Source: a virus
Virus record (IMG/VR): IMGVR_UViG_3300009011_000012
Span: 25,474 to 89,473 of that record
Length of the DNA stretch: 64,000 bases
Reading direction: 5' to 3' (one strand)
Position numbers and translations under genes: made by a program. The notes under the pieces are model-generated. The model was given only the letters and a program-made list of their open reading frames with translations. It was not told the DNA's origin and searched no databases. How positions within the stretch are numbered: position 1 is the first letter of the stretch; each line of letters begins with the position of its first letter. Positions 8,404 to 16,543 of the stretch are shown piece by piece.

Positions 8404-10014
8404 TTATCGCATAAGGATTGGTTTACCGATGATGCGGCGCGCTGAACCGGTAGGGCACACTGCCCATTCGACTTGCCAGTAATCGCTCTCCAGTTGAGCC
8501 ACAGTGATTACAAATGGCTCTTCGCCCTGAGACTTATCTCGGGGCTTTACCAGTGCACCTGCTGAATAGAAGCGCTCCAGTAATTCGGTCATGCCTTTCG
8601 TGAGTGACTCTTGGGTAACACCGTCCGGCTCGTGCTTGATAGCTTCAGCGAGCTCATAGAAGTTACGGGCGATGGCATTCATCAAGGAGGAGACGTGTTG
8701 GAAGCGAAGGTAGTTCTTTTTGGTAAACGTGGTCAGCGCGTCATCAATATAAACATCACCGCTGGCCGACACTTTTACAGGATTGATTCGTGCCGTAACG
8801 AAAGCTTCCAGGTCGATAGCATCGAGGTTTGGAATCTTGGTGATGTTTTGACGATCGATAATGCCTCGGGATGTCCCCGCAGGGGAATAATGCCAGCCAC
8901 CGACATCTGGTACCATCGCAACGCCTTTCGCTTTAGCTACAAAAGCGTCACAGCTAATACCGAAGACAACCTGCATGCCAGTTGCACTGTCTTTACAGGA
9001 ATAAGGGAAGTAGTAGCGTGCGGGCTGGTGTGAACCACCAAAGCCATGACCTTTGGCTTCGGTGATCGCAGCTGCAGCTGTCTGATTGCCTGAAAGATCA
9101 TAGAAGAAGTCGACGCGAACTGCTTCTGCCAGGTCCTTCAGTGCAGCTAGTACAGTTGAGTCGTAACAACCCAGCGAGAGAATGGCAGTTACATTGATCG
9201 GGGCTTGTTCCAGAATAGCCAGTGCTTTCAGGTATTCTTCAGCAGTAACTTTCGAGAACGTGCCATCAGAACCACCCACGAACGCCACATCTGTGAACGT
9301 AATGCCTGTGAACAAATCATCTTTATCATCACTGGTGATCACGCAACCTAGGCGGGTAGACATGCTTTCCAACATGGTTTGCAACCATGCTGGTTGGCCC
9401 ATATCGTTGACGGCCTCTGGGTTGAAAGAAACCTGATGAGTTTCGAGTTGTTCCACAGAACCATCCGATTGGGTTTCTTTTAGCGTCAGGTTGAGAAGGT
9501 CGCTATCCTCATCACTATCAAGCGAAATTGTACGATTGCCTGAAGCCTCGCCGTCTTTGATGTAAATGATGGCCAGTTCGCCATCCTTAAGTGCTGGTGT
9601 TTCGTGGGGACCAAACTGAGCCCCTTTTAACACGTACTCACCCAGAACGGTGAAGGATTCGCCTTCTTCAACCTGGTTTTCTTCCCCAGAAGCCTTAGAA
9701 ATGATGATGCCCGGGACCTTCATATCTGAAGGGCAAACGCGCACTACATAACCATCGCCACCTTTAACCGCCTGCTGGACGTGACGGAATGGCTCGAATG
9801 CCGAACCCAGTCGAGGATGGATTGGTGTTCCAAGCACATCCTTATAGTTCGATGCTGTGACCTGTAGCACCTTACCCGGCGCGCCACGGCGAGAAATCAC
9901 CAGACCAGCGAAAACGGAGCTGCCGCCGCTGCCGGTGGATAGGGTCGCATCAGCGTTAACAGGCATAATGCCGACGCCAGCTGCTTGCCCTACTGAATAT
10001 CCGATCTTATTCAT
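8404..10014 (-). CDS. Contractile tail sheath protein (P1 gp22-like)
   Basis: 536 residues from the ATG at 10014, which has AAGGGG at a suitable distance; an upstream ATG at 10065 would add 17 atypical residues. Sheath features: an N-terminal GGSSVFAGLVISRRGAPG loop, a variable beta-rich middle, and a conserved C-terminal domain (YINPVKVSASGD-like strand, LRFQHVSSLMNAIARNFYE, then the FVITVAQLESDYWQVEW strand used in the inter-subunit mesh). It lies downstream of the capsid and Ig-like genes, as gene 22 follows 23 in P1. Confidence 0.8.
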   Translation of the reverse strand: MNKIGYSVGQAAGVGIMPVNADATLSTGSGGSSVFAGLVISRRGAPGKVLQVTASNYKDVLGTPIHPRLGSAFEPFRHVQQAVKGGDGYVVRVCPSDMKVPGIIISKASGEENQVEEGESFTVLGEYVLKGAQFGPHETPALKDGELAIIYIKDGEASGNRTISLDSDEDSDLLNLTLKETQSDGSVEQLETHQVSFNPEAVNDMGQPAWLQTMLESMSTRLGCVITSDDKDDLFTGITFTDVAFVGGSDGTFSKVTAEEYLKALAILEQAPINVTAILSLGCYDSTVLAALKDLAEAVRVDFFYDLSGNQTAAAAITEAKGHGFGGSHQPARYYFPYSCKDSATGMQVVFGISCDAFVAKAKGVAMVPDVGGWHYSPAGTSRGIIDRQNITKIPNLDAIDLEAFVTARINPVKVSASGDVYIDDALTTFTKKNYLRFQHVSSLMNAIARNFYELAEAIKHEPDGVTQESLTKGMTELLERFYSAGALVKPRDKSQGEEPFVITVAQLESDYWQVEWAVCPTGSARRIIGKPILMR

Positions 10015-10079
10015 TGCACTTACCCCTTCGGCGTGCGATTTGAACTTAAAACATTTCCCCCTCATGCGAGGGAGGAAAA

Positions 10080-10358
10080 TTATTCGCCTACGGTGAAGGT
10101 GTCACCCACGGTAGCGTCTTGTTTTTCGCTATCCACGCTGACGCCCTCTACGGTAACTACTGCCGCTTTAACCACAACCTTATGAGTAACGGTGTGGCCA
10201 CCATCAGCAGTTGTAATAGTCAGTTCGGCTTCGCCAGGACCTTCTGCTTTACATTTATTGTTTTTACCCACAGATACGACCGCAGGGTTACTTGATACGA
10301 CAGTAATGGCCTTGTTGGTGGCGTTTTCAGGGAAAACGGAAACTTTGATATCTGGCAT
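10080..10358 (-). CDS. Small Big_2 immunoglobulin-like protein, circularly permuted
   Basis: 92 residues. Residues 5-65 match the middle and end of a bacterial Ig-like (Big_2) domain: VSVFPENATNKAITVVSSNP, then GPGEAELTITTADGGHTV. The usual first strands (VxGVSVxxxxxxLxVGDxF) are missing from the N-terminus, but an equivalent, VEGVSVDSEKQDATVGDTF, forms the C-terminus. The protein is thus either circularly permuted or built for strand exchange. Big_2 domains commonly decorate phage heads and tails and bind cell-surface carbohydrate weakly. The start at 10358 has AGGAG. A short GC hairpin (10369-10391) precedes the ribosome binding site. Confidence 0.75.
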   Translation of the reverse strand: MPDIKVSVFPENATNKAITVVSSNPAVVSVGKNNKCKAEGPGEAELTITTADGGHTVTHKVVVKAAVVTVEGVSVDSEKQDATVGDTFTVGE

Positions 10359-10410
10359 TTTGTTCTCCTAACGCCCCATAAGGGGGCGTTGTAAATAGAC
10401 GTTTTATGGC

Positions 10411-10491
10411 TTACTCAATTGCGAACGAGTCACCCTCAGATAACTCCTGGCCGTCAGATGAAACTGAAACGCCAGTTACTCCGACTTTTTT
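10411..10491 (-). other. Predicted -1 ribosomal frameshift site and Ig-strand extension of the capsid protein
   Basis: The capsid gene ends GAA AAA AAG TCG GAG TAA. The heptamer A AAA AAG is the canonical Escherichia -1 slippery sequence. Nine bases downstream a hairpin can form: CTGGC with GCCAG plus TCAG with CTGA, spanning 10447-10475. After a -1 slip the frame stays open for 24 codons to a TAA at 10411, encoding VGVTGVSVSSDGQELSEGDS followed by FAIE. This reads as the first strands of a Big_2 domain. In-frame continuity, slippery site, spacer and structure all agree. Confidence 0.75.
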
Positions 10492-12218
10492 TCTTCTTCA
10501 TCCGTGGTTTCCCCTGGATTTGATGCTGAGGAGTTAATCTGGCCTGTCAGCATGTTGATCGCGCCTTCTTTGGAGTGCGTCAGACGTAAACGTGCGAAAT
10601 AGTTTTCACCGTTACGAGGGTGAACATCATTGATTGCTGAACCCCACAGAGTTGTACGGTTAACCAGGCTCGGGTTGGTTTCGTGGACGTAAGGAATTGC
10701 TGCTACTGCATCACCGGCGATCAGACCTGCTTTGCCGATATCGTTGCCGCGACCGTAGAAATAGATGTCATCCAGGCCAAGGTCATAACCCTGTTTCTGG
10801 AACTGCTCGCAAACTGGAGTAGGGACTTCGTAAATGCGGATAGATCCAAAAAGGGTACCGATGTACTGAATGTACGGAGATTGGACATAACCCGGGGCCA
10901 GCTGGAAATGCTGAGGTGGTAGTGAGCGCAGGAAGTTAGCTGCATCGCCACCAGCGAAGCCACCGCGAATACCTGAAGCCAGGGTGCGGTTAGCCATATC
11001 CTGGGACAAAGCATTCACAACATGGCGCATCAGACTTACCCATGATTCATAGCTTTGTGCTTCTGGAAGAGCAGCATCGAATTCACGGCCATACACGGTA
11101 TGGAAAACCAGCGTGCGAAGGCGCATTACATCTTGTTCATGGCTGAGCCACTGGCGCATTGCTGAGAACTGAGTCGCAGCCATGTTAATACCAAATTCAC
11201 GGCTGGCATCAGACGCGGACATGATGGTGTGTTCAGATGCAACAACATACTGAGACGGCTTAACTTTGTAGTTACGCATCGCCTGGTTGATGACGGGGAT
11301 CAGGTTAGGAGCGCGCTCGATGTTGATCTCAACCTGTACTGCAAGCTCGGTACCTTCCGCTGGTGCATCGGTAAAGGTGATATCAATTACACCGGTGTCG
11401 TATGCCACCTTCGCAGTAGCAGCAAACAGATTGCCTTTGCTATCCGAACCGTTGAAATACAGATTGCCGTCACCATCGTCAACTTTCGATGGTTTACGAT
11501 TGATTAACAGCTTGTTATAGCCAGCACGGATAGGGCAGTTTTGTCCTTCAAAGTCCTTAATATCGAACTTGAAAACTTTGGTTACACCATCGCCTTTTGC
11601 CGCCAGCTGGTACAGTCGTTTCATCTGACTGTAGACGCCAGCGCTTTGCATATTCAATTCATCGCCTGGCTTGAAAGTGCCAAAATTGGTGCCTGCGATG
11701 TTGATGAGTTCGTAGATGTCTGATTCATCACGTTCGCATGGGATGAAAGTGCAGGCATCGCTTGTGGCTGCGCCCAGGGCAGCTGGCAGAATCAGCGCTG
11801 CAAATTGAGCGATGCGCATAACACCATCAGAACTGCGCATGGATTCAGCAGCGGACTCGAACATCGCCTTACCGGTGCCGCTATGCTTATCTTTAGCGCA
11901 TTCTGTCATAAGGTTTTCGAGCGCGACGTGACAGTTTGCCAGCACGTCTACAGCCGGGTAACGGCCGTGCTCTTGTTTATACTGGTGCATAGCCATAGCC
12001 CAGCCACCTGCAATTTGCAGGGCTGCATCAGGATCGACACCTTCGAACATTGGCACCTTTTGCACTGCTGAGGTAAGGCTCGCCGTCATGGCGGCTTCAT
12101 CGGCAATCAAATTGCCTGCACCGTCGGTGATTGGTTCGATAGTCATCGCCATGACGGAAGCCGCCCGACTCATCATTTCTTTCTCGCGTTTGCGAGCTGG
12201 CTGAATATCTTTATTCAC
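10476..12218 (-). CDS. Major capsid protein (P1 gp23-like)
   Basis: 580 residues (P1 gp23 is about 558). It is the first gene of the late operon, reading towards sheath and tail genes as 23-22 do in P1. It has a helical N-terminal ~150 residues, then a beta-rich head fold (TNFGTFKPGDELNMQSAGVY, KVFKFDIKDFEGQNCPIRAG). The product must self-assemble into the icosahedral head with the portal and protease encoded elsewhere. Its last codons contain the predicted frameshift site, so a minor, longer form with an Ig strand may exist. N-terminal ~100 residues may be processed. Confidence 0.75.
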   Translation of the reverse strand: MNKDIQPARKREKEMMSRAASVMAMTIEPITDGAGNLIADEAAMTASLTSAVQKVPMFEGVDPDAALQIAGGWAMAMHQYKQEHGRYPAVDVLANCHVALENLMTECAKDKHSGTGKAMFESAAESMRSSDGVMRIAQFAALILPAALGAATSDACTFIPCERDESDIYELINIAGTNFGTFKPGDELNMQSAGVYSQMKRLYQLAAKGDGVTKVFKFDIKDFEGQNCPIRAGYNKLLINRKPSKVDDGDGNLYFNGSDSKGNLFAATAKVAYDTGVIDITFTDAPAEGTELAVQVEINIERAPNLIPVINQAMRNYKVKPSQYVVASEHTIMSASDASREFGINMAATQFSAMRQWLSHEQDVMRLRTLVFHTVYGREFDAALPEAQSYESWVSLMRHVVNALSQDMANRTLASGIRGGFAGGDAANFLRSLPPQHFQLAPGYVQSPYIQYIGTLFGSIRIYEVPTPVCEQFQKQGYDLGLDDIYFYGRGNDIGKAGLIAGDAVAAIPYVHETNPSLVNRTTLWGSAINDVHPRNGENYFARLRLTHSKEGAINMLTGQINSSASNPGETTDEEEKKSE

Positions 12219-12255
12219 TGTTTAGCCCTAAATTCGGGCGCGGCGTGAAAGTTCT

Positions 12256-12306
12256 TTTGACAGGCTTAATCTAATAACCTTGTTATATAGTCAAGACTGT
12301 CAAAAA
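12256..12306 (-). promoter_or_regulatory. Late promoter region of the capsid operon
   Basis: An inverted repeat, CTTTTGACAG at about 12256 and CTGTCAAAAAG ending at 12306, flanks this segment. On the minus strand the sequence reads TTGACAGTCTTGACTATATAAC, in which a small palindrome AGTCTTGACT sits just upstream of a TATATA -10 element. P1 late promoters have a 9-bp inverted repeat near -22 recognised by Lpa with host SspA. This is a plausible equivalent, but I could not confirm a second copy elsewhere. Confidence 0.4.
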
Positions 12307-12346
12307 GTTTAAATTGCTTGAAAAATCTCTCGTTTTAGATCTAAGA

Positions 12347-12378
12347 TTGAAAATCAGTTAGTAATTTTCTAACATAAA
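12347..12378 (+). promoter_or_regulatory. Promoter with overlapping dispersed operator
   Basis: TTGAAA (12347-12352), 17 bp, TAACAT (12370-12375) form a good sigma-70 promoter for the gene at 12394. The -10 is embedded in AATTTTCTAACATAAA (12363-12378), one copy of the asymmetric motif found in many intergenic regions here. Binding there would block the promoter. Confidence 0.65.
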
Positions 12379-12393
12379 AAGTGAGAGCAATTG

Positions 12394-12789
12394 ATGGGAT
12401 ACAATATTTTTCTAACTTATCCTGGAGGGTCACAGAGTCACAAAATGAAGACTCTGTGCCGTGCCAGAGCGCAAGCTCACCTGCAAAAAATCCTTGATGA
12501 TGCCGAGCTCCTGGCTATGGCGGAAAAGCTCACTATTCGCCATTCTGGCCGCAAGATTTTGGATATAGCGACAAGTAAGCCTGTTGATGAAATCCAAAAT
12601 GCGATCGAGTGGCCAGCTGTTGGTGCGCAACGGAAAGTTAAACAGCCTGTAGCAGCCACTCTATATATGCCTGAGGCAGTCCGAGACTGGCTAAAGGGGG
12701 AGGGTAATGGGAATGTTAGCGCAGGATTTCGTAAAGTGATGCAGAAGCAAAACCCGGCATTAAGTGACGAATGGGTTAAATCTAAGTGA
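12394..12789 (+). CDS. Small hypothetical protein, operator-controlled
   Basis: 131 residues from the ATG at 12394 (GAGAG seven bases upstream); a TTG one codon earlier is possible. It is basic, helix-rich N-terminal, with a short C-terminal segment ATLYMPEAVRDWLKGEGNGN. No family recognised. It reads away from the capsid operon and has its own promoter overlapped by the presumed repressor operator, so it is probably an early or immunity-regulated gene. It is coupled to the next gene by a four-base overlap. Confidence 0.5.
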   Translation: MGYNIFLTYPGGSQSHKMKTLCRARAQAHLQKILDDAELLAMAEKLTIRHSGRKILDIATSKPVDEIQNAIEWPAVGAQRKVKQPVAATLYMPEAVRDWLKGEGNGNVSAGFRKVMQKQNPALSDEWVKSK

Positions 12790-13244
12790 GTCACGTCAAT
12801 CCATCCCGAACACAATACCGCCTTATGCTGGCAATAGCCTCCGCTATACCCACTAGCCTGAATCCTCCTCTGGGCTGGCCTGCTGTAGTGGATGACTGTG
12901 GCCAGTATTACGGTTCCGATATTTTTGGGGAAACGAAGGCTCTCGCGCAGCTCTGCAAGGCTGGGGTATTGCATTGCATCGGTGAGCCGGATGATTTCGT
13001 TGTTCAACTGGCAGATCGGGATTCCTTCTTATTGTCGTGGAAGTCCGGTGCACGTGAGGCAGGTTTAGGTAATGGCATAGGGTACATTGATTATAGTGAT
13101 TGTCCTTTGGCCTTTGCTGCTGGTTACATGCACTGGCATAACCGGTGTAAGGGAAGGGTGCGTGAATATAGGATCAGCGAGTTCCATGTTTGCCACGGCT
13201 TCGAAGAGGCTGACAACCAAGACATATGGCTACAAGAGCCTTAG
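12786..13244 (+). CDS. Small hypothetical protein, GTG start
   Basis: 152 residues starting at the GTG of AAGTGAG, overlapping the stop of the preceding gene. An HTH-like N-terminal half (LMLAIASAIPTSLNPPLGWP) and a C-terminal part with several Cys and His (SDCPLAF, MHWHNRCKG, FHVCHGFEE) might bind metal. Not recognised. Followed at once by a strong terminator. Confidence 0.5.
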   Translation: MSHVNPSRTQYRLMLAIASAIPTSLNPPLGWPAVVDDCGQYYGSDIFGETKALAQLCKAGVLHCIGEPDDFVVQLADRDSFLLSWKSGAREAGLGNGIGYIDYSDCPLAFAAGYMHWHNRCKGRVREYRISEFHVCHGFEEADNQDIWLQEP

Positions 13245-13256
13245 TTGAAGCTACAT

Positions 13257-13281
13257 AAAAGGCCGCATAGCGGCCTTTTTG
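13257..13281. terminator. Bidirectional rho-independent terminator
   Basis: AAAAGGCCGC, ATA loop, GCGGCCTTTTTG. It ends the two-gene plus-strand unit and is A-rich on the left, so it can also end the convergent spanin operon. Confidence 0.8.
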
Positions 13282-13560
13282 TTATTGGAAAGCTTCTTTG
13301 TTGCGTTTGTTTATCAGAAAATTTCGTTCGTTACACTCATCAACTTTGGTGAAGATTGTTTCCGTGTACGCCGGATACTGGTTAAACAAGATGGGAGAGT
13401 TTTCAGGAACTATGCACGGTTGGTAATCCATCACCGTTGCCATGTGCTTGCTGTTCGTTGTTATCGTAACCTTCACGGGCTCTACGGTTGATTTCTTTTG
13501 CCCGGTCCCGCTGCATCCGGATAACGTCATCAGGAACAGGCTCATCACTAACACCGGCAT
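13282..13560 (-). CDS. Outer-membrane spanin lipoprotein Rz1
   Basis: A short signal with lipobox LMTLSGC (start taken at the ATG of MPVLVMSLFL; an upstream ATG at 13593 is also open) and a mature part of about 75 residues. It overlaps the C-terminal part of the Rz gene in another frame, the classical Rz/Rz1 nested arrangement (lydD/lydE in P1). Rz1 is lipidated, sits in the outer membrane and pairs with Rz to fuse the membranes in the last step of lysis. Mature Rz1 proteins are often Pro-rich; this one is not markedly so. Confidence 0.75.
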   Translation of the reverse strand: MPVLVMSLFLMTLSGCSGTGQKKSTVEPVKVTITTNSKHMATVMDYQPCIVPENSPILFNQYPAYTETIFTKVDECNERNFLINKRNKEAFQ

Positions 13561-13879
13561 TGAGAAGTGCTTTTTCCAGACGGTTGATTTCATCCCGGCT
13601 TTTCTCCTGTTGTTTGGAAAGTTTGATTTCTAAATCTGCAACTTTTTGTTGGTAGTTTTGCTCAACACTATTCAGCCGCTTTCGCTCTTCGAGCTCTGCT
13701 TTCCTTTGAGCCTCGCTGAGGTTCAAAGCGCCTTCCAGAGTGCTTACATTTGTATTTAAGGTCGAATTTGCGGCCTCAAGTCTCTCTATGTAGTCAAAGT
13801 GGTCGGATACTGCATTCACGGTCTTATAGCCTGCAAATAACAGAAGCATGGCCACAACTGCGATGATGGTGTTTTTCAA
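13403..13879 (-). CDS. Inner-membrane spanin Rz
   Basis: 158 residues: one N-terminal transmembrane signal-anchor (IIAVVAMLLLFAGYKTV), then a long coiled coil (residues ~30-110, Glu/Lys/Leu rich). That is the type II membrane topology of Rz. With the nested Rz1 it spans the periplasm and disrupts the outer membrane after the murein is cut. It follows a structural gene with only one base between. Confidence 0.8.
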   Translation of the reverse strand: MKNTIIAVVAMLLLFAGYKTVNAVSDHFDYIERLEAANSTLNTNVSTLEGALNLSEAQRKAELEERKRLNSVEQNYQQKVADLEIKLSKQQEKSRDEINRLEKALLNAGVSDEPVPDDVIRMQRDRAKEINRRAREGYDNNEQQAHGNGDGLPTVHSS

Positions 13880-13880
13880 G

Positions 13881-14663
13881 TTATTCCTCCTTCAGAGATT
13901 CGATTACACCAGCGGGCATCAGCAGGCTTAATGCAGGTAAGATGGCCTGATTAGTCATCATTGAGCCTGTTAGGGTTATAGCTACTGCGTTATGCAGACT
14001 GGCAGCCGCGAGCACTGTCGATTCACTGATTTTTGAAGCCGCTATTTGTGTCGCAGCGGTCGCTGTTAAGATCTCGTCGGTTACGGCCGCAGCGGTTTCT
14101 ACGGCGGTTTTCAGCGCCAATATCTCTTCGTCGGTTAAAGAAGGCGGCACCGGCGCACCACCAGCTCCAGCACCTCCCTCTGTGCCGGTAGTCGTACCGT
14201 TTGAAAGCTTATTGTTTATGGCTGTCATGGACGCCTGCAACTCGTCGATGTTGAATTCATTCACGCTCATTTTAAGCGACCGGGGTATGCCTTCGTCTCC
14301 CATACCGGCAACGAGAGGGAATGGTTCACTCACAGGTAACGAAGCTGCTTTTACATGGCATTCCCAACCCAGCTTCATCTGTAAGAGGTCAGACGGCGTG
14401 CAATATGGAGATATGGCTCCTGCAAGTGCGCTTGCAGCATTAGCTGCTTGCGTAATGATCTCTGTGAACGCTGGAAGCTGAGACGTATACGCACTGACCG
14501 AAGGTGGGTAAGACATTCCAGGTTGAATAAGCGTTCCGATAGTTGTCGCCAAGTTAGTAGCGGCATCTTCAGCTTCTCTGCTTAATTTGACAGTTGCAGG
14601 CGTATTTAAGCCTGCCTGATTAAGGATATTGAAGGCATCAATCTGGCCTTGGGTATCGAGCAT
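13881..14663 (-). CDS. Structural/late protein with repeated hydrophobic helices
   Basis: 260 residues, rich in Ala and Thr, with a Gly-rich linker (GTTTGTEGGAGAGGAPVPP) separating two helical halves. The second half is almost all Ala/Thr/Ile/Leu helix. No family recognised. Adjacent to the PAAR tip gene (stop and start overlap) and to the spanins, so probably a late product; baseplate-associated is the most likely role. Confidence 0.45.
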   Translation of the reverse strand: MLDTQGQIDAFNILNQAGLNTPATVKLSREAEDAATNLATTIGTLIQPGMSYPPSVSAYTSQLPAFTEIITQAANAASALAGAISPYCTPSDLLQMKLGWECHVKAASLPVSEPFPLVAGMGDEGIPRSLKMSVNEFNIDELQASMTAINNKLSNGTTTGTEGGAGAGGAPVPPSLTDEEILALKTAVETAAAVTDEILTATAATQIAASKISESTVLAAASLHNAVAITLTGSMMTNQAILPALSLLMPAGVIESLKEE

Positions 14664-14947
14664 TATTCAACCTCAAATGAGCCATCACCGGTCGCAACTA
14701 CCGATCCGCACGAAACTGGGTCGCCAACACAAACTCCCGCTTTACCTCCAATGACGAACCATGGGCGAGTAGAAACAGCCGCGCCCGGGTGTGAGCTATT
14801 CCCGTCGCTATGATCAGGAAACGCATTTCCATCCACTACTACCGGTTTTCCATTAACTGTGAACCAGGGCACTGTCTCTGCTACTTGGCGGGATGGAAAC
14901 CCGCCATGCCCGGAGCAAACAGTATCGCTGATCGCAATAGCACTCAT
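14663..14947 (-). CDS. PAAR-repeat baseplate spike tip
   Basis: 94 residues from the ATG at 14947 (AGGAGG upstream). It consists of PAAR-type repeats: SDTVCSGHGGFPSRQ, GNAFPDHSDGNSSHPGAAVS and GDPVSCGSVVATGDGSFEV. Cys and His residues suited to bind an apical metal are present. PAAR proteins cap the membrane-piercing spike in contractile tails and type VI systems. It would sit on the gp5-like spike encoded at 19.5 kb. Confidence 0.85.
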   Translation of the reverse strand: MSAIAISDTVCSGHGGFPSRQVAETVPWFTVNGKPVVVDGNAFPDHSDGNSSHPGAAVSTRPWFVIGGKAGVCVGDPVSCGSVVATGDGSFEVE

Positions 14948-15029
14948 AACGCCTCCTTTGATCTTGTGGAATTCTGGTCGGTTTGTGATTTGACGTGATA
15001 GCCCGCCGGAGGACTTGTGATGTTGAGTA

Positions 15030-15120
15030 AAGATAAATTCTCTTTTCGTTCTCAAAACAATCTCAATTCAGTCTCTTGTTAAGTGCCATTTCACTTGTTA
15101 TTCTCTCTTCGTTCTCAGTT
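15030..15120 (+). other. parC: Candidate parC centromere and promoter of parMR
   Basis: A direct repeat ATTCTCT(T/C)TTCGTTCTCA occurs at 15037-15054 and 15100-15117, with further TCTC words between (ATCTCAATTCAGTCTC). R1 parC has two sets of short direct repeats flanking the parM promoter, to which ParR binds. The 45 bp between the two copies here could hold that promoter. Confidence 0.65.
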
Positions 15121-15163
15121 ATGTATCTTTATAAACTCTTATGTGTCTCAGAAGTGGAGCAAT

Positions 15164-16123
15164 ATGATGCGCATTTTTATCGACGATGGTTCAACTAATA
15201 TCAAAATGTTGTGGGAAGAGGGTGGTAAGACCTTCACTCACATCAGCCCTAACAGCTTCAAGCGAGGATGGTCGGCAACGTTCGGTTCAGGAAAACCGTT
15301 CAACTATTTAGTTGATGGGGAGAAGTATTCCTTTGATCTGATTACGCCGGACGTTCTGCCTACAAACAATGTTGAATGGCAGTACAGCCCGTTAAATGCC
15401 CTGGCCATACACCACGCACTACAGACAAGCGGCATAGAGCCACAAGATGTAGAGGTTATTGTTACCTTGCCACTGGCTGAGTATTACGACGAGGATGCTC
15501 AGTACCGCCTGGATAACATTGAGCGTAAAAAGAAGAGTGTCATGCGCTCTGTGGAACTGAATAAGGGGAGCGGCTTCAACATCACCAAAGTTAAGGTGCT
15601 CCCGGAGTCTATTCCTGCTGGCGTTAGCCTCTGCGCGGATCTCAAACCGTCTCATTCAGCTTTGATCGTAGACTTGGGAGGGACCACGCTCGATGTCTCG
15701 ATGGTGGCCGGTCAAATGACTTCAGTATCCCGCGTCTATGGCGACTCACGGCTAGGAGTATCATTAGTAACTGATGCCGTTAAACTGGCCCTGGCTAAGG
15801 CGGAAACAGCAACGTCCAGCTACAACGTAGACCAGATCATTATTAACCGTAATGACGCGGAATTTTTGGCCGAAAACATTAACGACCCTGCAGCCATTGA
15901 TTTTGTCAAAAAAGAGATCACGTCCAGCATCGAGCGTCTTTGCAAACGCGTGAATGATGTTATTAGCAGTTTCAAAGGGTATTCTCATGTTATTGTAATT
16001 GGAGGTGGCGCACCGCTAGTGGCTGACTCTATCCGTGATCATGTTGCTATCCGTGATGATCGCTTTTTTGTGGCCGACGAACCTCAATTTGCTCTCGTTC
16101 GTGGCCTTAAACTACTCGGTTAA
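15164..16123 (+). CDS. parM: Actin-like plasmid segregation protein ParM
   Basis: 319 residues from the ATG at 15164 (GTGGAG upstream; the next codon is also ATG). It closely resembles R1 ParM/StbA: IFIDDGSTNIK (phosphate 1), VTLPLAEYYD, VLPESIPAGVS, LIVDLGGTTLDVS (phosphate 2), YGDSRLGVSLV and VIVIGGGAPLV (adenosine motif). It polymerises into filaments that push ParR-parC complexes apart. Unlike ParA it needs no nucleoid. It is a second partition module on the same replicon. Confidence 0.93.
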   Translation: MMRIFIDDGSTNIKMLWEEGGKTFTHISPNSFKRGWSATFGSGKPFNYLVDGEKYSFDLITPDVLPTNNVEWQYSPLNALAIHHALQTSGIEPQDVEVIVTLPLAEYYDEDAQYRLDNIERKKKSVMRSVELNKGSGFNITKVKVLPESIPAGVSLCADLKPSHSALIVDLGGTTLDVSMVAGQMTSVSRVYGDSRLGVSLVTDAVKLALAKAETATSSYNVDQIIINRNDAEFLAENINDPAAIDFVKKEITSSIERLCKRVNDVISSFKGYSHVIVIGGGAPLVADSIRDHVAIRDDRFFVADEPQFALVRGLKLLG

Positions 16124-16134
16124 CAGGAGTATGT

Positions 16135-16515
16135 ATGTCCCAGGACCGCAGAAAGGTACTTCTGTATCTTCGCCGGACTAAAATCGCCAACGAGCGTTTT
16201 GTTGATGAACGATTAGAATCATATCCTAATCGTGTTCGCGGCGATGTTGCTCGGACTGCGTTGCTGGCCGGTTTTGCATTAGCTGAAATCGATAGCCGGT
16301 TGCCTGGCATTCTCGCTGCCACACTCGGCGACGAGACAAAGGGTGAAACCATACGCGCTATATTGGCGTCATTCTTAGAACTTCAGTCACCATCAGCTGA
16401 GCCAGCCGTAAAGCCAACCGAAGAAACGCGGTTGCCCGGGGAAACAAGCAAGGGAAATCCTGACGAGACTGATAATTCAGCGATCAAGCGGTTTTCCAGC
16501 CAGTTCCCTGAATAA
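16135..16515 (+). CDS. parR: ParR/StbB-like centromere adaptor
   Basis: 126 residues, 11 bp downstream of parM with AGGAG before the ATG. An N-terminal ribbon-helix-helix-like segment (RRKVLLYLRRTKIANERFVDE) is followed by helices and a disordered acidic tail. ParR proteins bind parC repeats, cap ParM filaments and repress the operon. Size matches R1 ParR (117). The C-terminal tail is Pro/Glu/Thr rich. Confidence 0.8.
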   Translation: MSQDRRKVLLYLRRTKIANERFVDERLESYPNRVRGDVARTALLAGFALAEIDSRLPGILAATLGDETKGETIRAILASFLELQSPSAEPAVKPTEETRLPGETSKGNPDETDNSAIKRFSSQFPE

Positions 16516-16543
16516 AAAAAGCCCCTATTAAGGGGCTTTTTTT
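16514..16543. terminator. Bidirectional terminator between parR and dmt
   Basis: A run of A, the stem AAGCCCC / GGGGCTT with loop TATTAA, then seven T. It ends both the parMR operon and the convergent methyltransferase gene, whose stop lies inside it. Confidence 0.9.

Noticed and set aside
8056-8445. Long plus-strand frame opposite the bipolar protein gene
   Set aside because: Ser/Ala-rich shadow of the acidic repeats on the other strand; lies inside a clear late operon.
12252-12307. Inverted repeat CTTTTGACAG...CTGTCAAAAAG as an integrase attachment site
   Set aside because: No integrase is present, the element is a plasmid, and the position fits promoter control of the capsid operon better.
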